Shown piece after piece: positions 38,173 through 51,139 of a DNA stretch of 64,000 nt. The notes under the pieces are model-generated. The model was not told the origin of the DNA. It did not search any database and saw only the letters and a list, made by a program, of their open reading frames with translations. Within the stretch, counting starts at the first letter, position 1, and every line of letters starts with the position of its first letter. The stretch is taken from contig NC_091661.1 of assembly GCF_042453785.1 (NCBI RefSeq), positions 28,387,501 to 28,451,500 of the forward strand. Direction: 5' to 3'. The position numbers and the translations under genes are program-made. This stretch comes from Malus domestica. Its lineage: Eukaryota; Streptophyta; Magnoliopsida; Rosales; Rosaceae.

Positions 38173-41100
38173 TCAATAAGAAACTTCACAGTTTGCTTGA
38201 CCAGAGCCTTTAGAATCATCTTCAGACAACAATGATTTACTCTCAGAAGCTGAGTTCTTGAAGCCGTGCACGGGATTCGGAGAATTTGATTGGTCTCCGT
38301 GGAAGGAAGGAGCCGTCAGAATGGGCTTTACTCCGCCATAGACCTTCATTTCTTCACCAGACATAGCATTGACAATGATAGGGACAATTGACGATGATAC
38401 AGGCTCGACTCTCTGCTTCTTTGGCTTCTGTTCCTGCTGGTGACCTTGCAGAAAACTGCCCACCACAACCTGATGCAGTCAAAACAGTTTGGAGGATAAC
38501 ATGAATTACAGAACTTGTTTTTAGAGAGTAAACTACCATACCACAACTAATTTATAGTATAATAGCAAAGTGCTAGATTACTTGATCGTAAAAACAACTT
38601 TTTAAACGCGTGTATAATTGTATAATGATGTTACCTGCACGGGGCCAGCAGCGATCAGCATACCAGCAAGTCCACCCCCAACTACTCTACCGTCTGGGCC
38701 TGCCAAAGCAACACTCATGCCACCGGATCTGCTCTTTGTTCCTGCATTCTCAGTTGGTATATAAGATCCCGACAAGGAGAGTATCTCAAAGCGGCCCTGT
38801 AAAATCAACAAAAAGAACTTCAGGTGTTCTCCCGAGCAACAATGTCATAAATTCAATATGATGCAGGAACAATTTCCTTTTTTTTTTTGAGAGTTTTAAC
38901 AAAACACTCCAGGTGATGTTCACTTTTAACGAAAAACCACAATTTTACCTTTAACTGTCACTATTCACTATACCTTTAAAAAGGGCTTTTCGTTAAAAGA
39001 GAAGTTTTTTTTGGACTTTTCGTTAGTTTTCCTTATTTTTTTTGGTTGCCCTGCAGAATCAACTAGCTATATAGCAAAATACATGTGTATCTGTATGCAT
39101 ATCTAAAGAAAATATTAACTTAAGGTTATGTTCTTAAATATAGAGCGATTAGAAACAAAACACAACATGATATTACACAAGAGTCACGAGACCAAGTATG
39201 TAAATAGCTTGCAGCTAGGAACTTACATTGATACAGTAATAACTAATAACAGACAATTTCAAAGACGGGCACAACACCATACCTCATATGTTAAAGTACC
39301 CCCGGAAGAACTGGCCTGCCTAAGCGTAACATTTGAAATGGTACCATTTGCAGAAAGTATGCATATAGCTCGAGCTCCTTGTTGAGAGAATGACATGATC
39401 TTCATTGTAACATCCTGCAAGAACCAGAACTACGATCAGTAATATAGTAAAGTACAACCTTAATCAAAGCAATAATACTGGGATAAGAAAACTCATCCTT
39501 AACAAATCTCTAGATAAGGAACCTGAATCAACTTTCCAGTTTGTAATTTTTGTTTGACGTGGTTTTTTGCTTGTAATTTAAACGTCTACAAGAATAATGA
39601 CTGGTTTCACAAATTATAAGATGAAAAACTTTCATTATAGATTAGAACAGTTGACTCGACAGTTTTGTACTGACGCGAAAGTTTGTTTCACATATAACTT
39701 TCTGATGCATACCTCCCCCGAATGAACATTGAGGACGTGAGGTGTAAAGTTCGCACCGACTGAGTATGCAATTTTGTCACCTACACAAAAAGATTAAAAA
39801 CCGTCAGTGAATTCCCAAATCAAACCATTTTAAAATTGGAATTTGCATAATAAACACCCAGAAAGTATCCAAACTACAATTCAAAATGCTAGGTTTAATG
39901 ATCTAATCACCACCAAAATGTAGAGCAATCCAAGAGACGAAACATTAACAAACAAGTGAAGTCTCATCTAAAGAACATAATACTCGTAAACCTGAAAACG
40001 GCAATGCAAGGAGATAATTAGATGAACTAAAACATATGGATCAAGATGAACAAAGCCCGGTAATTGTTGCCTAGTTCACAAGCAGAAAGAAAAGAATCAC
40101 CACAAAACAAAATGATTAACTAATCATACAAATTTTAAAACCCCATTAATTTTATAACAAAGGTCATAGTTTACACCCAAGGGCCACTCGAAAAACTGCT
40201 CGTAATCCTCAGGAGACGGGATCTCTTTAACATAAGATGAGGTTTCAAGAGTGGAATGGTCATATTGAGGAGAGTGGTTAAGGTCAAAACTGACCCAAAA
40301 ACAATTAAAAATGTAAATAGGTGCATCTAAACCAGGTGTTTAAACCCAAACTCTCTGCTTGTGCTTTCTTCGTTTTTTTTTTCTCTTTTCTTTATCATCC
40401 TGTGCAATTAGTCCAGAGTCAGCAGGTGATTAAGAGATAATCACCTAATTAGGCAAGTCTAATCCAGGCACGTCAGCCTAATTAGTGGACTCTACCTATT
40501 ACCTATTGTCTATTGAACAAGCTGGCACTTCAATCACTCTCTCAATCTGTTTTCCTCACAGAAAAGGCAAAGAGAGTACAATATAAATTTGTAGGCAGCA
40601 GAAAAACTCCACATAACTGAAAACAACAGCATATCCAATCCACATAAATCACCATTTACCCCAGATCTGACAAGGGAATCTGATCACAAAGGGTCCACTT
40701 GCAAACCAAATCCAAACATTCCCTTCAGATCTCACACAGCAGTAAACATGACACAATCTGTTGACGGGGATTTTTGGATCGGCATCATTAGGCTCAATAA
40801 CATAACGCTGATCCAAAAATCCCCGTCAACAGCATCAGAGCTACGACAACAGACCATGATCATTTCATCCCAAATGTAACAGTTAAAATGGAAACCAACA
40901 TTAACCGAAAGTCAAATTTTTCAAAGCTTTTATTTAAAGGGGTCGTTTCGTTACGTTCCATTACCTGAGTTCTCAAACACGTCATGCTTGTGAGACTTCT
41001 TGATCGAGTCAACGGGCTTGCCTCTGCCCCTCTTCCAGGCGGAGAACTCTCCAGGGAGCAGAATCGACGACGAAATCGGCATCGGGGACAATGCCGACGA

Positions 41101-41334
41101 CCGGACGGGCTTGCTGTCGGGTCCGTACTTCCTAGGCCTGCCCCTCTTCTTCTTCCCATCCGTACCGGTCCCAGTCAAGCTCATCGGCGACGTCATCGGA
41201 GCTACCACCGTTGTGGGGCCCCCAGATGGGCTAGGGTTTTCGGTTCTGGGGGCAATTCTGTAATTCTCTGGAGCTTGTTCACCGCTCACTGCTACACCAG
41301 AAACCAACTTGTTGTCTTTCTCCTCCATTTGCAT
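38173..41334 (-). CDS. AHL: AT-hook motif nuclear-localised protein (AT-hook plus PPC/DUF296)
   Basis: Five exons: 40965-41334, 39713-39780, 39283-39414, 38635-38796 and 38173-38469, giving 342 residues from the ATG at 41334 (MQMEEKDNK). AHL proteins bind AT-rich minor grooves and matrix-attachment DNA, and form trimers through the PPC domain to control growth and flowering. Seen: a first AT-hook, KKRGRPRKYGPD (a type-II hook, RGRPRKY), a second basic patch, KRGRGKP, then the PPC/DUF296 domain from about residue 135 (GANFTPHVLNVHSGEDVTMK, SFSQQGARAICILSANG, GRFEILSLSGSY, GGMSVALAGPDGRVVGGGLA, VVVGSFL). Intron positions and phases fit typical intron-containing AHL genes. Intron 1 (39781-40964) holds a perfect 23-bp inverted repeat; intron 3 holds a short repeat element. 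By position it may match Arabidopsis AHL4 (At5g51590), but this is not proven. Confidence 0.92.
38883..39034. repeat. Short dispersed repeat in AHL intron 3
   Basis: Contains GTTCACTTTTAACGAAAAAC and CACTATTCACTAT, ending TTCGTTAGTTTTCCTTA. An inverted relative is in a CPSF160 intron (60599-60750). About 150 bp, non-coding. Confidence 0.6.
40758..40832. repeat. Perfect 23-bp inverted repeat (foldback) in AHL intron 1
   Basis: The arms 40758-40780 (beginning CTGTTGACGGGGATTTTTGG) and 40810-40832 are exact reverse complements, separated by 29 bp. The transcript would form a strong hairpin. It could be a minimal MITE or a small-RNA precursor; nothing in the sequence decides between these. Confidence 0.85.
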
Positions 41335-41412
41335 ATCCAAATTTGCAGACACACAAAAACCACCCAAAAACCCTAAAAATCTTAAAACCCTACAAACTCT
41401 TCAAACCCTAGA

Positions 41413-42702
41413 ATCTACGCATTAAAGCCTGCAACTTTAGGAAGCAAAAAAAAAAAAACCCAGAAGATAATTTAACTGGAAAACAAGAACTTGAACAGAT
41501 TTATGTAAAAGTATGCTAGAAAGTTCCAAACTTTCAAAAAATTTGGAACCCGGAAAACGCCAAGTCGTCTCTAAATGTAGAAAGGCGAAGAACTCAGCGC
41601 TGCAGCTCCTCCAGTTCTGAGGTGTGCCTCCACCATTGCAGAGAAAACACAGAGCTTCAATGGCAGAGACTGGAATTTCAGTAAAAAAAATTTGTAAACC
41701 ACTTCAAAGAAATTACAAGGAAACTAGAAACACTGATTTCAGAAACACTTCTGACAAACGTGAATTTAGGGTTTTTACAGGAAAAGGAGGAGAAATAAAT
41801 AAAGTATAAAAATTTGGTAAATTATAAATAAAAATGTAATTGGTAATAATTAAATACTGATAAAATTTAATTAAAAATTAATATTCTAATTGCAAATGCA
41901 AAGTATAAATTTTAGTTAAGAAAATGGTTCACGTCCGTCTTGGAAATTCAATAAAACTGAATTTAATATATGCACAATGATACTAAACTTGAATATTAAA
42001 AAAACAATCAAGTTTTGTTTGAGAAAAGAAAAGGGCTTTTCTATTTTTTATTACCATTTTATTAATTTAGATAAAGTTGTATAAATAAATAAATATTATA
42101 TCAAAGCTGTAAAGCTAACGTTAGGGAGCTTCACCAATTTCCCAACTACTGACAACTCTTTTGTCTTTTCAGAAAATTAAAGTTTGACTCCAAGATTTTA
42201 ATTTGCACTAAACGCCCTTTTAGTTTGGGGTATCTACTGTTAATGCCACTGTATATAAAATGCCCTTCAGAAAAATAAAAAAGTAAAAAAATGATGAAGT
42301 TTGATCAACCAAAATCAAAATCTTGAGAAAAACTTGTGTCAGGCAGTTAAATTCCGTGTTCTCACATAATAGAATTCCGGTATTTTGGTTGTCGGTTTTA
42401 TTTGAAAACATTTTATTAAAAATGAGAAGAAACTAATCAGACAACTTTATCGAAATTTTTCTCGAACAAACTACTGAATTGAAACAAAGGAGATTAGAAA
42501 CTTAATGATTACATTAATCAGGAGGGGAACAGGTTCAGACATTCTTAGTCCACGTTGACTGGTCGTAGACTATGTACATAAAAACCAGGAAAGCCAATTG
42601 CAATTGACTTGAAAGTCAAAAAAATCCAATACAAAAGGAAAAAGAAAAGCTAAAACAACAATTTTAACTCAAGTTCTCACCGATATGTAACTAATTAACC
42701 TA
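41413..42702. other. Intergenic region between AHL and MAP65-3
   Basis: Several AAACCCTA motifs (about 41345-41412) lie in the AHL leader. Beyond them is AT-rich DNA with no gene; the right part probably includes the MAP65-3 3' UTR. Confidence 0.45.
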
Positions 42703-45700
42703 TCAAACTTGTATCATCGACTTGACATGTGTTTTTGGGAGCACAAAACCAGCTCTTCGTTCCTCAAATGAGTACTCAATCTCCTCAGGAATCTCTTGAA
42801 CTAAGTTGGTAGCGAAAGGAACTGGTGGAGGAGGAGCTGGTGTCATAGCTGTCTGCATGGGAACTGACACCATTGATGGTGTCGTTGGTACGAAGATTGG
42901 CATCACCTTGGGAGTCTTGTTCTCCTCGTCTGCAACAGTTCTAGGCTTCAGAGGAGTAGTGCCGAAAGCAACATTTTCGGATGGAATGGAAACGGGAACA
43001 GAAATGGGGGAGAAGGGTTTACGAATTGTTGGTGTCTCCACTTCAGAAGGATTTGCGGCGCCAAAAGAGTGTTTTTTAACAGAAAGTCCAGCAACATCTA
43101 AGCCTAAGCCTCTTCTACCTGCATAAAAAAAGGGGATAAAAATATGTTAAAATTTGATTGTCAACATGTTTTCGTATAGTGTCTGTATAGCAGGCAATTT
43201 TTTTTTCGAGACACTAGACAGCAACAGAGATATGGTGTTCCAGCGTCATGCCTCATGTTTTGTTTAAAATGAAATCAACAGAAGCTTCTGAAACACCGAT
43301 GCAACGAAGAATAAAACAAACATGTTTTTAGGTACTACTACCAGAGTCAGAGTCCCCCCCTGCAAGGAAACAGATGGTGAATAACCTTCAAAGCAACTCA
43401 AATATATCTTTTTACAATATTCTCATTTGTCAACCAGACACAAATGAGAACCGTTGGAGAAGAGATTAACCTGTGGACAAAGATGAAAAGCCATCATCCA
43501 GATGATTGTTTAATTGCTCATTTGGATTCACTCGGTCACTCTTTCTTGAACGCGGAGTACCTTTGACTGAGTGAAGTGGATCAGGTTTAGGAGCTTGCAT
43601 TGAAAGTCTTCTATTGCTTGCACCTCCAGTTGACATTCTCGGAGCCTTCTTTACACTCTGAGGTTTCGAAGGACTTGGTTTTGACCCATAAAGTACCTCT
43701 TGCTCAGCTATCAACTGACCTTGAATCTTTTTCTGGTCCTGAAAATGGAAGATGAAGATTTGTCACACAGTTCACAGTAAGATCTTCAAAGAAATATGTC
43801 CAAGTGAAACTGCTGGCCATACCCGCTGTCTTCGACGTTCCTGCTCCTTCTCCTCCCGTAATATAGTATACTCTTCAAGCATGGAAAGAAGACGAATCTG
43901 AACAGAAGTGGATAACAATAAAAATTGTTTCAGAAGTTGCATGTATGAAAACAAAAAATAAACTTCAACTGGAATAAATCTCCTAGAGACTTCACAAATA
44001 CAAGGGAAGCAACTTACACCATCATATGTGAACTCAATGCCCCTCTCCTTCTCCCATGATATGGTTTTTGAAGCCAATGCATCCACCATTGCTGTATAAA
44101 AACCAGGATCCACGTAAAAACACATTTAAATGTAAAAAAATAAAGGAAAAAACTGAAACCAGCATAAACATATCAAAATGATACTCCTGACCAAAGCACA
44201 GTTCTGTAACAGTTTCATATATAGGATAGTCTACTATTAACCAAAGGTGCCATTTTTCAAAATTTGGACAATACCTGGAAGTTTATTAACCAAAGCACGA
44301 GCTTTCTCAGCACGCTTGAGAGTAAGATGAGCTCCTCTTCCAGCATTGTATCTGTTTTCATCCTACATGAACGCAAAAAGGAACAAGTAAGAAAAGGAGT
44401 TTCAATGTGGTGAAGTAATCGACATGGTGATGGAAACAACTAACCCTGTTATACTCCTCGAGCCAGCACTCCTCATCACAAGCAAACAACCACTTCTCAA
44501 CTCTTTCAAGTATGTCTTTCCTGCTAAAAGCTTCCTCTTTAACCTTTGCAACCTGAAGCTCAATTTGATCGAGGACACAAGCAGGGTCCACATCTCCTGC
44601 ACAAGTAAGAATGATGCACACGTTCAAAGACATTTACGTAGGAATTTTCTGTTACCCCATGATATGCTTTTAAGAATATAATATGTACCTGACTCTATCG
44701 CTTCAATTACGTAGTCAATTGCACTATCTGCTTCTAGGACCATATGTGTCTTTCTACAGATTTCCTCTAGCTCTGACCTTTTCTTAAGAACAAGCTCTTT
44801 CATTTTACTTGATTTCAACTCTTCCAACCGAGACACTTCTGCCTCAACCTGCACAATAGATTTAATCCCAGATGAAATCCTTGAAAAATATACTGATCCA
44901 AAAATATGAAATAATACAGAATTACAGTATAAAAAAACTCACATAATTGATGAAGTCCACAGAGAGTGTATTTGGTTCAGTTATCTCATGTTCTGAAGCA
45001 GCAATATTGCAGGTTATATTCTGAAACATCTGTTGCTCCTCAATTGGCGTATCCATCAAGTTCCACAGCTCTAACATGGTAGTTGCAAGATCTTGAAGCT
45101 GTCAGAGATTAGAAGGTTGATAAGATTCAATTAAATGCACAACTTTGACTAGAAACTAAGAAATGATAAAGAAGTAAGAACATTCTTTACCCTCTGCATT
45201 CTCTGTAATTTAACCTCCCGCAATTTTTGTATTGCAGCAGCCAACCGCTGAATTGTATCATTACTTATATTCTTGCTTCCTTCTGAATCAACTAAACTGG
45301 GATGAACCTCACTAATTGTCTGTTTGTAGTCCATACCAAGAACCGAGCAAAGTGAGTTCAATGTACACAGGTGGTCCTGTATCTGCTTAAGCCTATCACT
45401 CTGCAAAACAAGAAAGAACAGATGAATAAGGAAGTGAAGAGCACATAAGAATACAAAAGTTGATTACGATGATATGCAGACATAGAGGGAATGGAAAAAA
45501 GAACTCCCAACCTTCTCAGTTTGGAGTCCATGTAGATGTCTGTGCAATTCTTCAAGCCTTCTCAATGATAAATCAGTTTCATCCACAGCCGGTGTAGAAG
45601 AACTGTAATCTGTGCTTCCATTAATCTCACTTGAAATTTTCCGTATCTCCTCTAAAACTTCCAGAAAGTTATTTTTCCTGTCGCATTTTCTTTTCTTCAT

Positions 45701-46288
45701 CTCCTCCAGCTGTGGAATTATTTTGCTGAGCTCTTCTTTCAAACTTCCGGCATTTTGATCAGACTGAAATGACAAAGCAATTTGTAAATAGTTCTGATTT
45801 TAAACAGTAGTCTTCTTAACTTAACAGGATATTTAACCTATTTATCTATGAAAACAATCACAGTTATCTTCATTACGGTTGATCCTGACCTGCCTAATAT
45901 GTACCGGTCGCTCCCCCATTGCAGAGCAGATTGCTGCAAGTTCTGCTTCGGAATCAGCAATTGCCTGCCGTAGCTGTGCCCTACACCGATTTGCCTTGTC
46001 AACTTTTCTTCTGTATACTTCTAGACACTCCTGCTCAAGCTCGAGCAGCATCTTATCCCTATCTTTGTCAGACTCTCCAACTTCATTCCAAATTATCTGC
46101 ATTTGTCGAATTAGACAAGAAAAAGAGTGAGTTTAGTACTTCCGTAAAATCCAATTTCCGTAAATACCGAAAAGCTAGACAAGTTTTCTTTTCATATTTA
46201 GATATTCATGTGATACCTGAAGCTCATACAGAAGTGATCCACAAGTTGTTTCCATTTGCAGAAGCTGCTCACTTTGGAGATTAGACAT
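42703..46288 (-). CDS. MAP65-3: 65-kDa microtubule-associated protein, MAP65-3/PLEIADE type
   Basis: Twelve coding exons (46217-46288, 45890-46096, 45512-45763, 45191-45400, 44943-45098, 44689-44848, 44445-44596, 44275-44362, 44018-44091, 43823-43897, 43471-43738 and 42703-43118) join to 709 residues. An optional 18-nt microexon (43342-43359) would make 715. MAP65/Ase1/PRC1 proteins cross-link antiparallel microtubules; MAP65-3 acts at the phragmoplast midzone in cytokinesis. Seen: [51 protein letters not shown], a long coiled-coil rod, the microtubule-binding core [20 protein letters not shown] and a basic, disordered tail with [17 protein letters not shown], ending [17 protein letters not shown]. 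The length of about 710 residues matches MAP65-3, which is longer than the roughly 600-residue MAP65s. A leader intron (acceptor at 46305, donor near 46798) is likely. Confidence 0.93.
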
Positions 46289-47009
46289 ATTGAAGCAATG
46301 ATACCTGCCACAATCAAACTCCACCATGAAACCCTAGCTATATGCATTGCATAAATTGACCATAAAATTCTTAAAAATCTCTAAATAGCAACACAGTATA
46401 TGGAAAAAGCTTAGCAACAAAACCCTAGATTCCTCGAAACCCAATTTCAGGTTTCTCCCAAAACTTTGGAGCAAAAAATATTACATCCCCAATTCTAGTC
46501 CAGATTAGGTCAAATTTCTATATGAACACCAAATTCTAAAACTGAATGGAAAATTCTCTCTCTACCAATAATTCCAATGTAATTTAGCTCAAAGAAATTA
46601 AAATTCAAAGCACCGTCCAGATCACAGGCGACAAAATCAACTAGAAGAAGCTGAGGAACTGTTTCCAACAATTCACAAAGTCAATACCAAAAATTCAAAA
46701 TTTTCAAATTTCAAATCTTGCTCGAGAACAAAACGGAGAATTGGGGAAAATTGAAGAAAAAGAAGGAAGACGGGAAGAGGAAGGATCCGTTGACAAACCT
46801 GAGAGATCAAATCAACAAACGTCAATTTTCTATCTGATGTATGGATTTTCTTGCTACAGCAGCGGTCGTCGGCGACTAGAGGATTTTCCCGAGAAAATGT
46901 GGGTTTCGTTTCGTTTTTCTTTTCTTGGAAACTTTGGGGGAAAAAAGGTAGAAATTGGGGTTTGAATTTTAATGGAGATGTGAGATGCGTAACTGAAATG
47001 TGAAATGTT

Positions 47010-47010
<1 letters not shown>

Positions 47011-47043
<33 letters not shown>

Positions 47044-47071
47044 AGAGAGAGGAGAGAGAGAAAGTAGCCGT
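47011..47071. repeat. GA/CT microsatellite at the MAP65-3 5' end
   Basis: AG repeats (47011-47040), then GGGAGAGAGAGGAGAGAGAG. On the MAP65-3 strand it is a CT tract in the probable leader or core promoter, a common place for such repeats in plants. Confidence 0.8.
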
Positions 47072-47109
47072 TTGAAGGAGGAGAAAAGAGGACCGTTGAA
47101 GAAGGCAGA

Positions 47110-47880
47110 GAGCGCTTGTTAAGGATTTTGTATTTTAATGATTCCCCAGGACGGCATTTGAATTTCAAATTTTCAGGAAATGACTCGGATTTGCTGTAGT
47201 AGATATATCGCCCCTATCGTGCATGTGGCCAATGGAAATTTGGTAAATAGACGAAAACGATCACTTGACGGTGTATTAATTACGGCCGCATATCTCGTTT
47301 TACAAAAATAATCATATTTATACATTTTAATTCAACTTTGAACTTTAATCTTCGTAATTTGTAATTTGGTGCAGAACACTCTCTTTTCCTAAGGCCAGAT
47401 AAAACCCCGACAGAGTTTTAATTTTTTTAGTTAAAAATGATTTAATTTAAAGAGAAGCCTCGAAAACACTCGAGACATCTAGAGTCATACAAAAAAGCGT
47501 TTCTAGGTTGCTGAGGAAACACTTGAGACCTTGACACAGTTTTAATTAAAACCCACATAAATGCACCTTATCCTCATTGTTCTTATTCATTTTATCTTAT
47601 CAACGAATACCGTACTTATTAAAAAATAAAAATTAGAATATAGTCTGAGAAAAATGCAAAAAAGAATTTCTAAATTGGAATGAAAATTATAAAAAGAAGG
47701 TTTTTTACTTAAATCTTAAATTGAGATGTATGACACAAGCACATAGCCAAACAAGCAAATCACTTATTTACTCTAATTGCTCTCAAAATACTGAATTAGC
47801 CGCTAATCATCCCATCTAATCCAACAAATAATCACTCTACAAGCTAATATTTAAAGAATTTTAAACAAAAAATGGTTACT
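47110..47880. other. Intergenic region upstream of MAP65-3, 3' of TBL
   Basis: AT-rich; expected to hold the MAP65-3 promoter and the TBL 3' UTR. No gene or clear repeat seen. Confidence 0.45.
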
Positions 47881-50386
47881 CTATAAGCTTTTCCCCAACT
47901 CATATTCTCTCCTTATAATTTCAAGCACAAATTCGTTCCATGTATCAACCGGACCCGGCATGCACCAGTGCAAGCAATCCTGTGGCGGAGGCCTTCCGTC
48001 AGGTCCCCGCTGTGTTTTCTTGTTAGGGTCCGGGCTTCTGTACGGGCCTGGATGCCCGTCATGGCGGTACTCGAAAGGTTTCGTGATATCCATCAACTTC
48101 AACTTCGACTTGTTTGTCACACCTTTCTGAATCGCACGGTTGAAACCCATAACCTGTTTTTCATGCATTATGTTTGTAAAGCCATTTTCCACTACTTCGC
48201 CAAGCGCAAGAGGCTTTACCTTCCCGGTGCATGATCCTCCGGTGTTCCAAGCTCCACCCTCGTAATGGTCAGGTGAATAGGACCTCACAATCGCGATCCC
48301 TGTATAGTTCGGATGTCTAGCAACAGCAGTGAGAATTGTCTCGACGGATATTCCAAATGCTTCAATGTTGTTAACCTTCATAGGCCTTGAATTGTCCGGC
48401 CACCACAACTGCCCTCCCACTATCTCGTTGTTTAAGATGTAGACTGACTGCTTGGCGAACCAATGGCCGGAGGAGAAAATAATCACATCAAACTTTGGGA
48501 TGAGATCTATGAATTTGTCATCAGGGGCATCAAGGTGGAGCTTGGCCACACCCTCTCGAGCAAAATCAAATGCCTCGGTTGTTTGTTTCACAAGCCATGA
48601 GGACCAAATCCGGACAACAAATGTAGATGTCGACTTGAAATAATAACGTTGCATTCTCTTGTTCCCCCGATTTTTTGGAACTTCTACCTGCATACACCAC
48701 ACAAAGATGTAAGCACCACTAGAGTCAGTTCAAACAGCATTATCCGCAAAAAAGGACTGCAATCTTATACAGCTGCTTTGAAACGCAAACACTAAACAAA
48801 CTCCACAAATCTAATTCTGAACGCAATCGCTAGCAGGGTTGATGAATCCAGAGTTGTGAAAATTCCGTCTACTATAAGAACAAAACTGTTTTGTCCGAGA
48901 AGGAGAAGCATCTAATTTGAGATAAAATTCATTAAAAAAAGTTTAGATAATTGCCTGCCAGAGCATGCATAACAATGACTCCATATGGTTTCGAGCAACC
49001 GAATCACCAATGAAAGCTATTGTTTTTCCCCTCATCAACTCTAGAAATTTCCTGGGATCAAAACGCGGCAGGTCACACTGGGAGGGCTTCCATCGCCAAT
49101 TCTCATACTGCTTGTCAGGCCTCCCATTTCCCTGGCAATTTTGCATCTGTGTCAGGACAGGACATGTATTGTTTGTATATAGTGGTCCTTCTGAATCATA
49201 AATCCAACTTCCACTGTATAGATCACAGCCTGCTTAATACGAACAAGATGTAAGTCAAAAACATAAAAATAAGTACCGAGAACAAAAAATCTACTTGAAA
49301 ATGTAATATTATAGCAACAACTCAAATTTCATAAGTACAAAAGGTAAAGATTATACAAAAGTTCAATCAGAAGTATAAAAGGCTCAGGTTATAGCAACTT
49401 GTAAAATTTCAGCAAACATGAAAGCATAACAAAACAACACAAAAGCTACCTGAATCAACGGGACCACCACTGGTTGCATTGTTGCGCAGCTGAGTAGAAG
49501 TTGGGATGCTTTCAGGTTTGGAATCAGATGGAGCTGAAATAGTATCATTTGGCTCAATGAGTGAGATGTCTGAATTGTTGGAAAGACTCACAGAAACAGG
49601 TTTATCATTTTCTCCAATTTCTGTAACATTGGACGAACCAGAAGCAACCTTAGCCCCGTCTTCTTGCATTGTGTTATTAGATGGCCCAAGAGCAGGTGCT
49701 TCTATATCCTTTGTCTCCTTTATTTCCGAAACTATTGATGGATCACTTGAATGTGAGGACAGTTGTGGATTGGACTCATCTGACAAATTCTTATCAGTTT
49801 TTATCATACCGTCAACAATTGATGAAGCGGTTGAAACAGCAGGCACTGATCCAACATTTTCATTGTCTGATGAACCGGATGAGTTTTCTGTCACATCTGG
49901 TACATCTTTGATCTCTCTAGTTTCTGAAACAACCACTGAACCATCTGATGTCGTGGGTACTTGTGAATTCAATTCAGTAGGAACATTCTGATCAACAACT
50001 TTTGTTTGCGGATCATCTGAACTTTTCGGAACTTCTAAATTAGACTCAGTTTGATGATCAACAACTTTTGGTTGTGGATCATCGGAACTTCTCGGAACTT
50101 CTAAATTAGAACCGGATACCACATTCTTATCGCTACTGTCTACATTGTTAGGAAGGGGAGAATCGTGGGACATGGGATTCCCTATAGAGCTAGAATAATC
50201 CAATTTCTGCATGCCATCAACACCATAGAAATACCAGCTAACCGTGGAACCAATCGGGTAAGTAACTAAAACCCAGGAAGCAAAAAGTAAGAACAAAGCC
50301 AATGCCACCCCCGAAACTACAATCCAAGAAAGACCTTTCGGGTAGGAAGTCATTGAAATCGAACCTTTGGGCGATGCCCAAGTCAT
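47881..50386 (-). CDS. TBL: Trichome birefringence-like protein (wall polysaccharide O-acetyltransferase family)
   Basis: Three exons: 49450-50386, 48955-49229 and 47881-48687, giving 672 residues from the ATG at 50386 (MTWASPKGS). TBL proteins are Golgi type-II membrane proteins that O-acetylate cell-wall xylan, mannan or pectin. Seen: a membrane anchor at about residues 19-46 (LSWIVVSGVALALFLLFASW), a long Ser/Asp-rich stem with a tandem repeat (SNLEVP(R/K)SSDDPQ), the PMR5N region starting CDLYSGSWIYD near 314, the GDS motif (387-389, TIAFIGDSVARN) and the DxxH motif (D641-H644, QDCLHWCMPGPVDTWNE). These are the catalytic Ser and Asp/His of the esterase-like fold. It resembles Arabidopsis TBL1/TBL2 (recalled). 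Intron 2 (48688-48954) has a GC donor (CAG|GCAATT). A leader intron is likely (acceptor at 50410, donor near 50742). Confidence 0.93.
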
Positions 50387-51139
50387 CGCTTTCCAAATCA
50401 AGCAATCTGTGCGAAATAAATTACCTAAACTATATCAACAACCAAAGAAAACCCCAAAAGCATGCGTACAAATGGCTAAAGAAGAAACCCCAACTCTTCG
50501 TTTTCTTTCCAAATTAGGACAACCCCAACTTGGAGCTCAGCCTCCTCCAGCAAACCCTGAAAACATACAAGCAAGAACTCCAGATTTTACATGTAATTCA
50601 GGCAACACAATGACAAAAACGGAAGCTTTATAATCATGCTTAGTCATAATTAATCATAATTATATTTTAAGTCTATTTCCTTACTAAAAATAGACAAAAA
50701 ACAATGCTTCCAAAAGGGAAAGTAGATCTAAAGAAAATGTACCTTGATCGACACTACAGGCAAAAGAAGATCTTGAAGCACTGAAAAGCGCTAAAATTTC
50801 GATGATTCCCGAAAAAGGAAAACAACAATGGAAGCATGAAGATTTGTCTCCAGGGGAATTGGATTCCTGGGTAAGTGAAAAGAAAGTGAAACTCGGATTC
50901 CGAACCTGGAAAGTTGAATGCTTTATGTACGGAACGCGGAATCAGATCAACGGCTGAGAGCTTGTGTTAATGGAAGTAGCGGATGAAGATCTGGAAACAG
51001 GGGACTTGGAATTAAAGAATTGAGATCAAAGATGACAGATTTAAATGGGAAAAATGTAATCTTGTTTATTTGAACGCGGCGGACAAAACTACTTTCTGCA
51101 ATTTGCTTGTAGTTTGAAGAGGAGAGAGAGAGAGAGAGA

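Noticed and set aside
40984-41376. 130-codon open frame on the plus strand
   Set aside because: Antisense to AHL exon 1, which is GC-rich around the AT-hook; the AHL frame is the real one.
49506-49991. 161-codon open frame on the plus strand
   Set aside because: Antisense to TBL exon 1, caused by the Ser/Asp-rich stem; no independent evidence.
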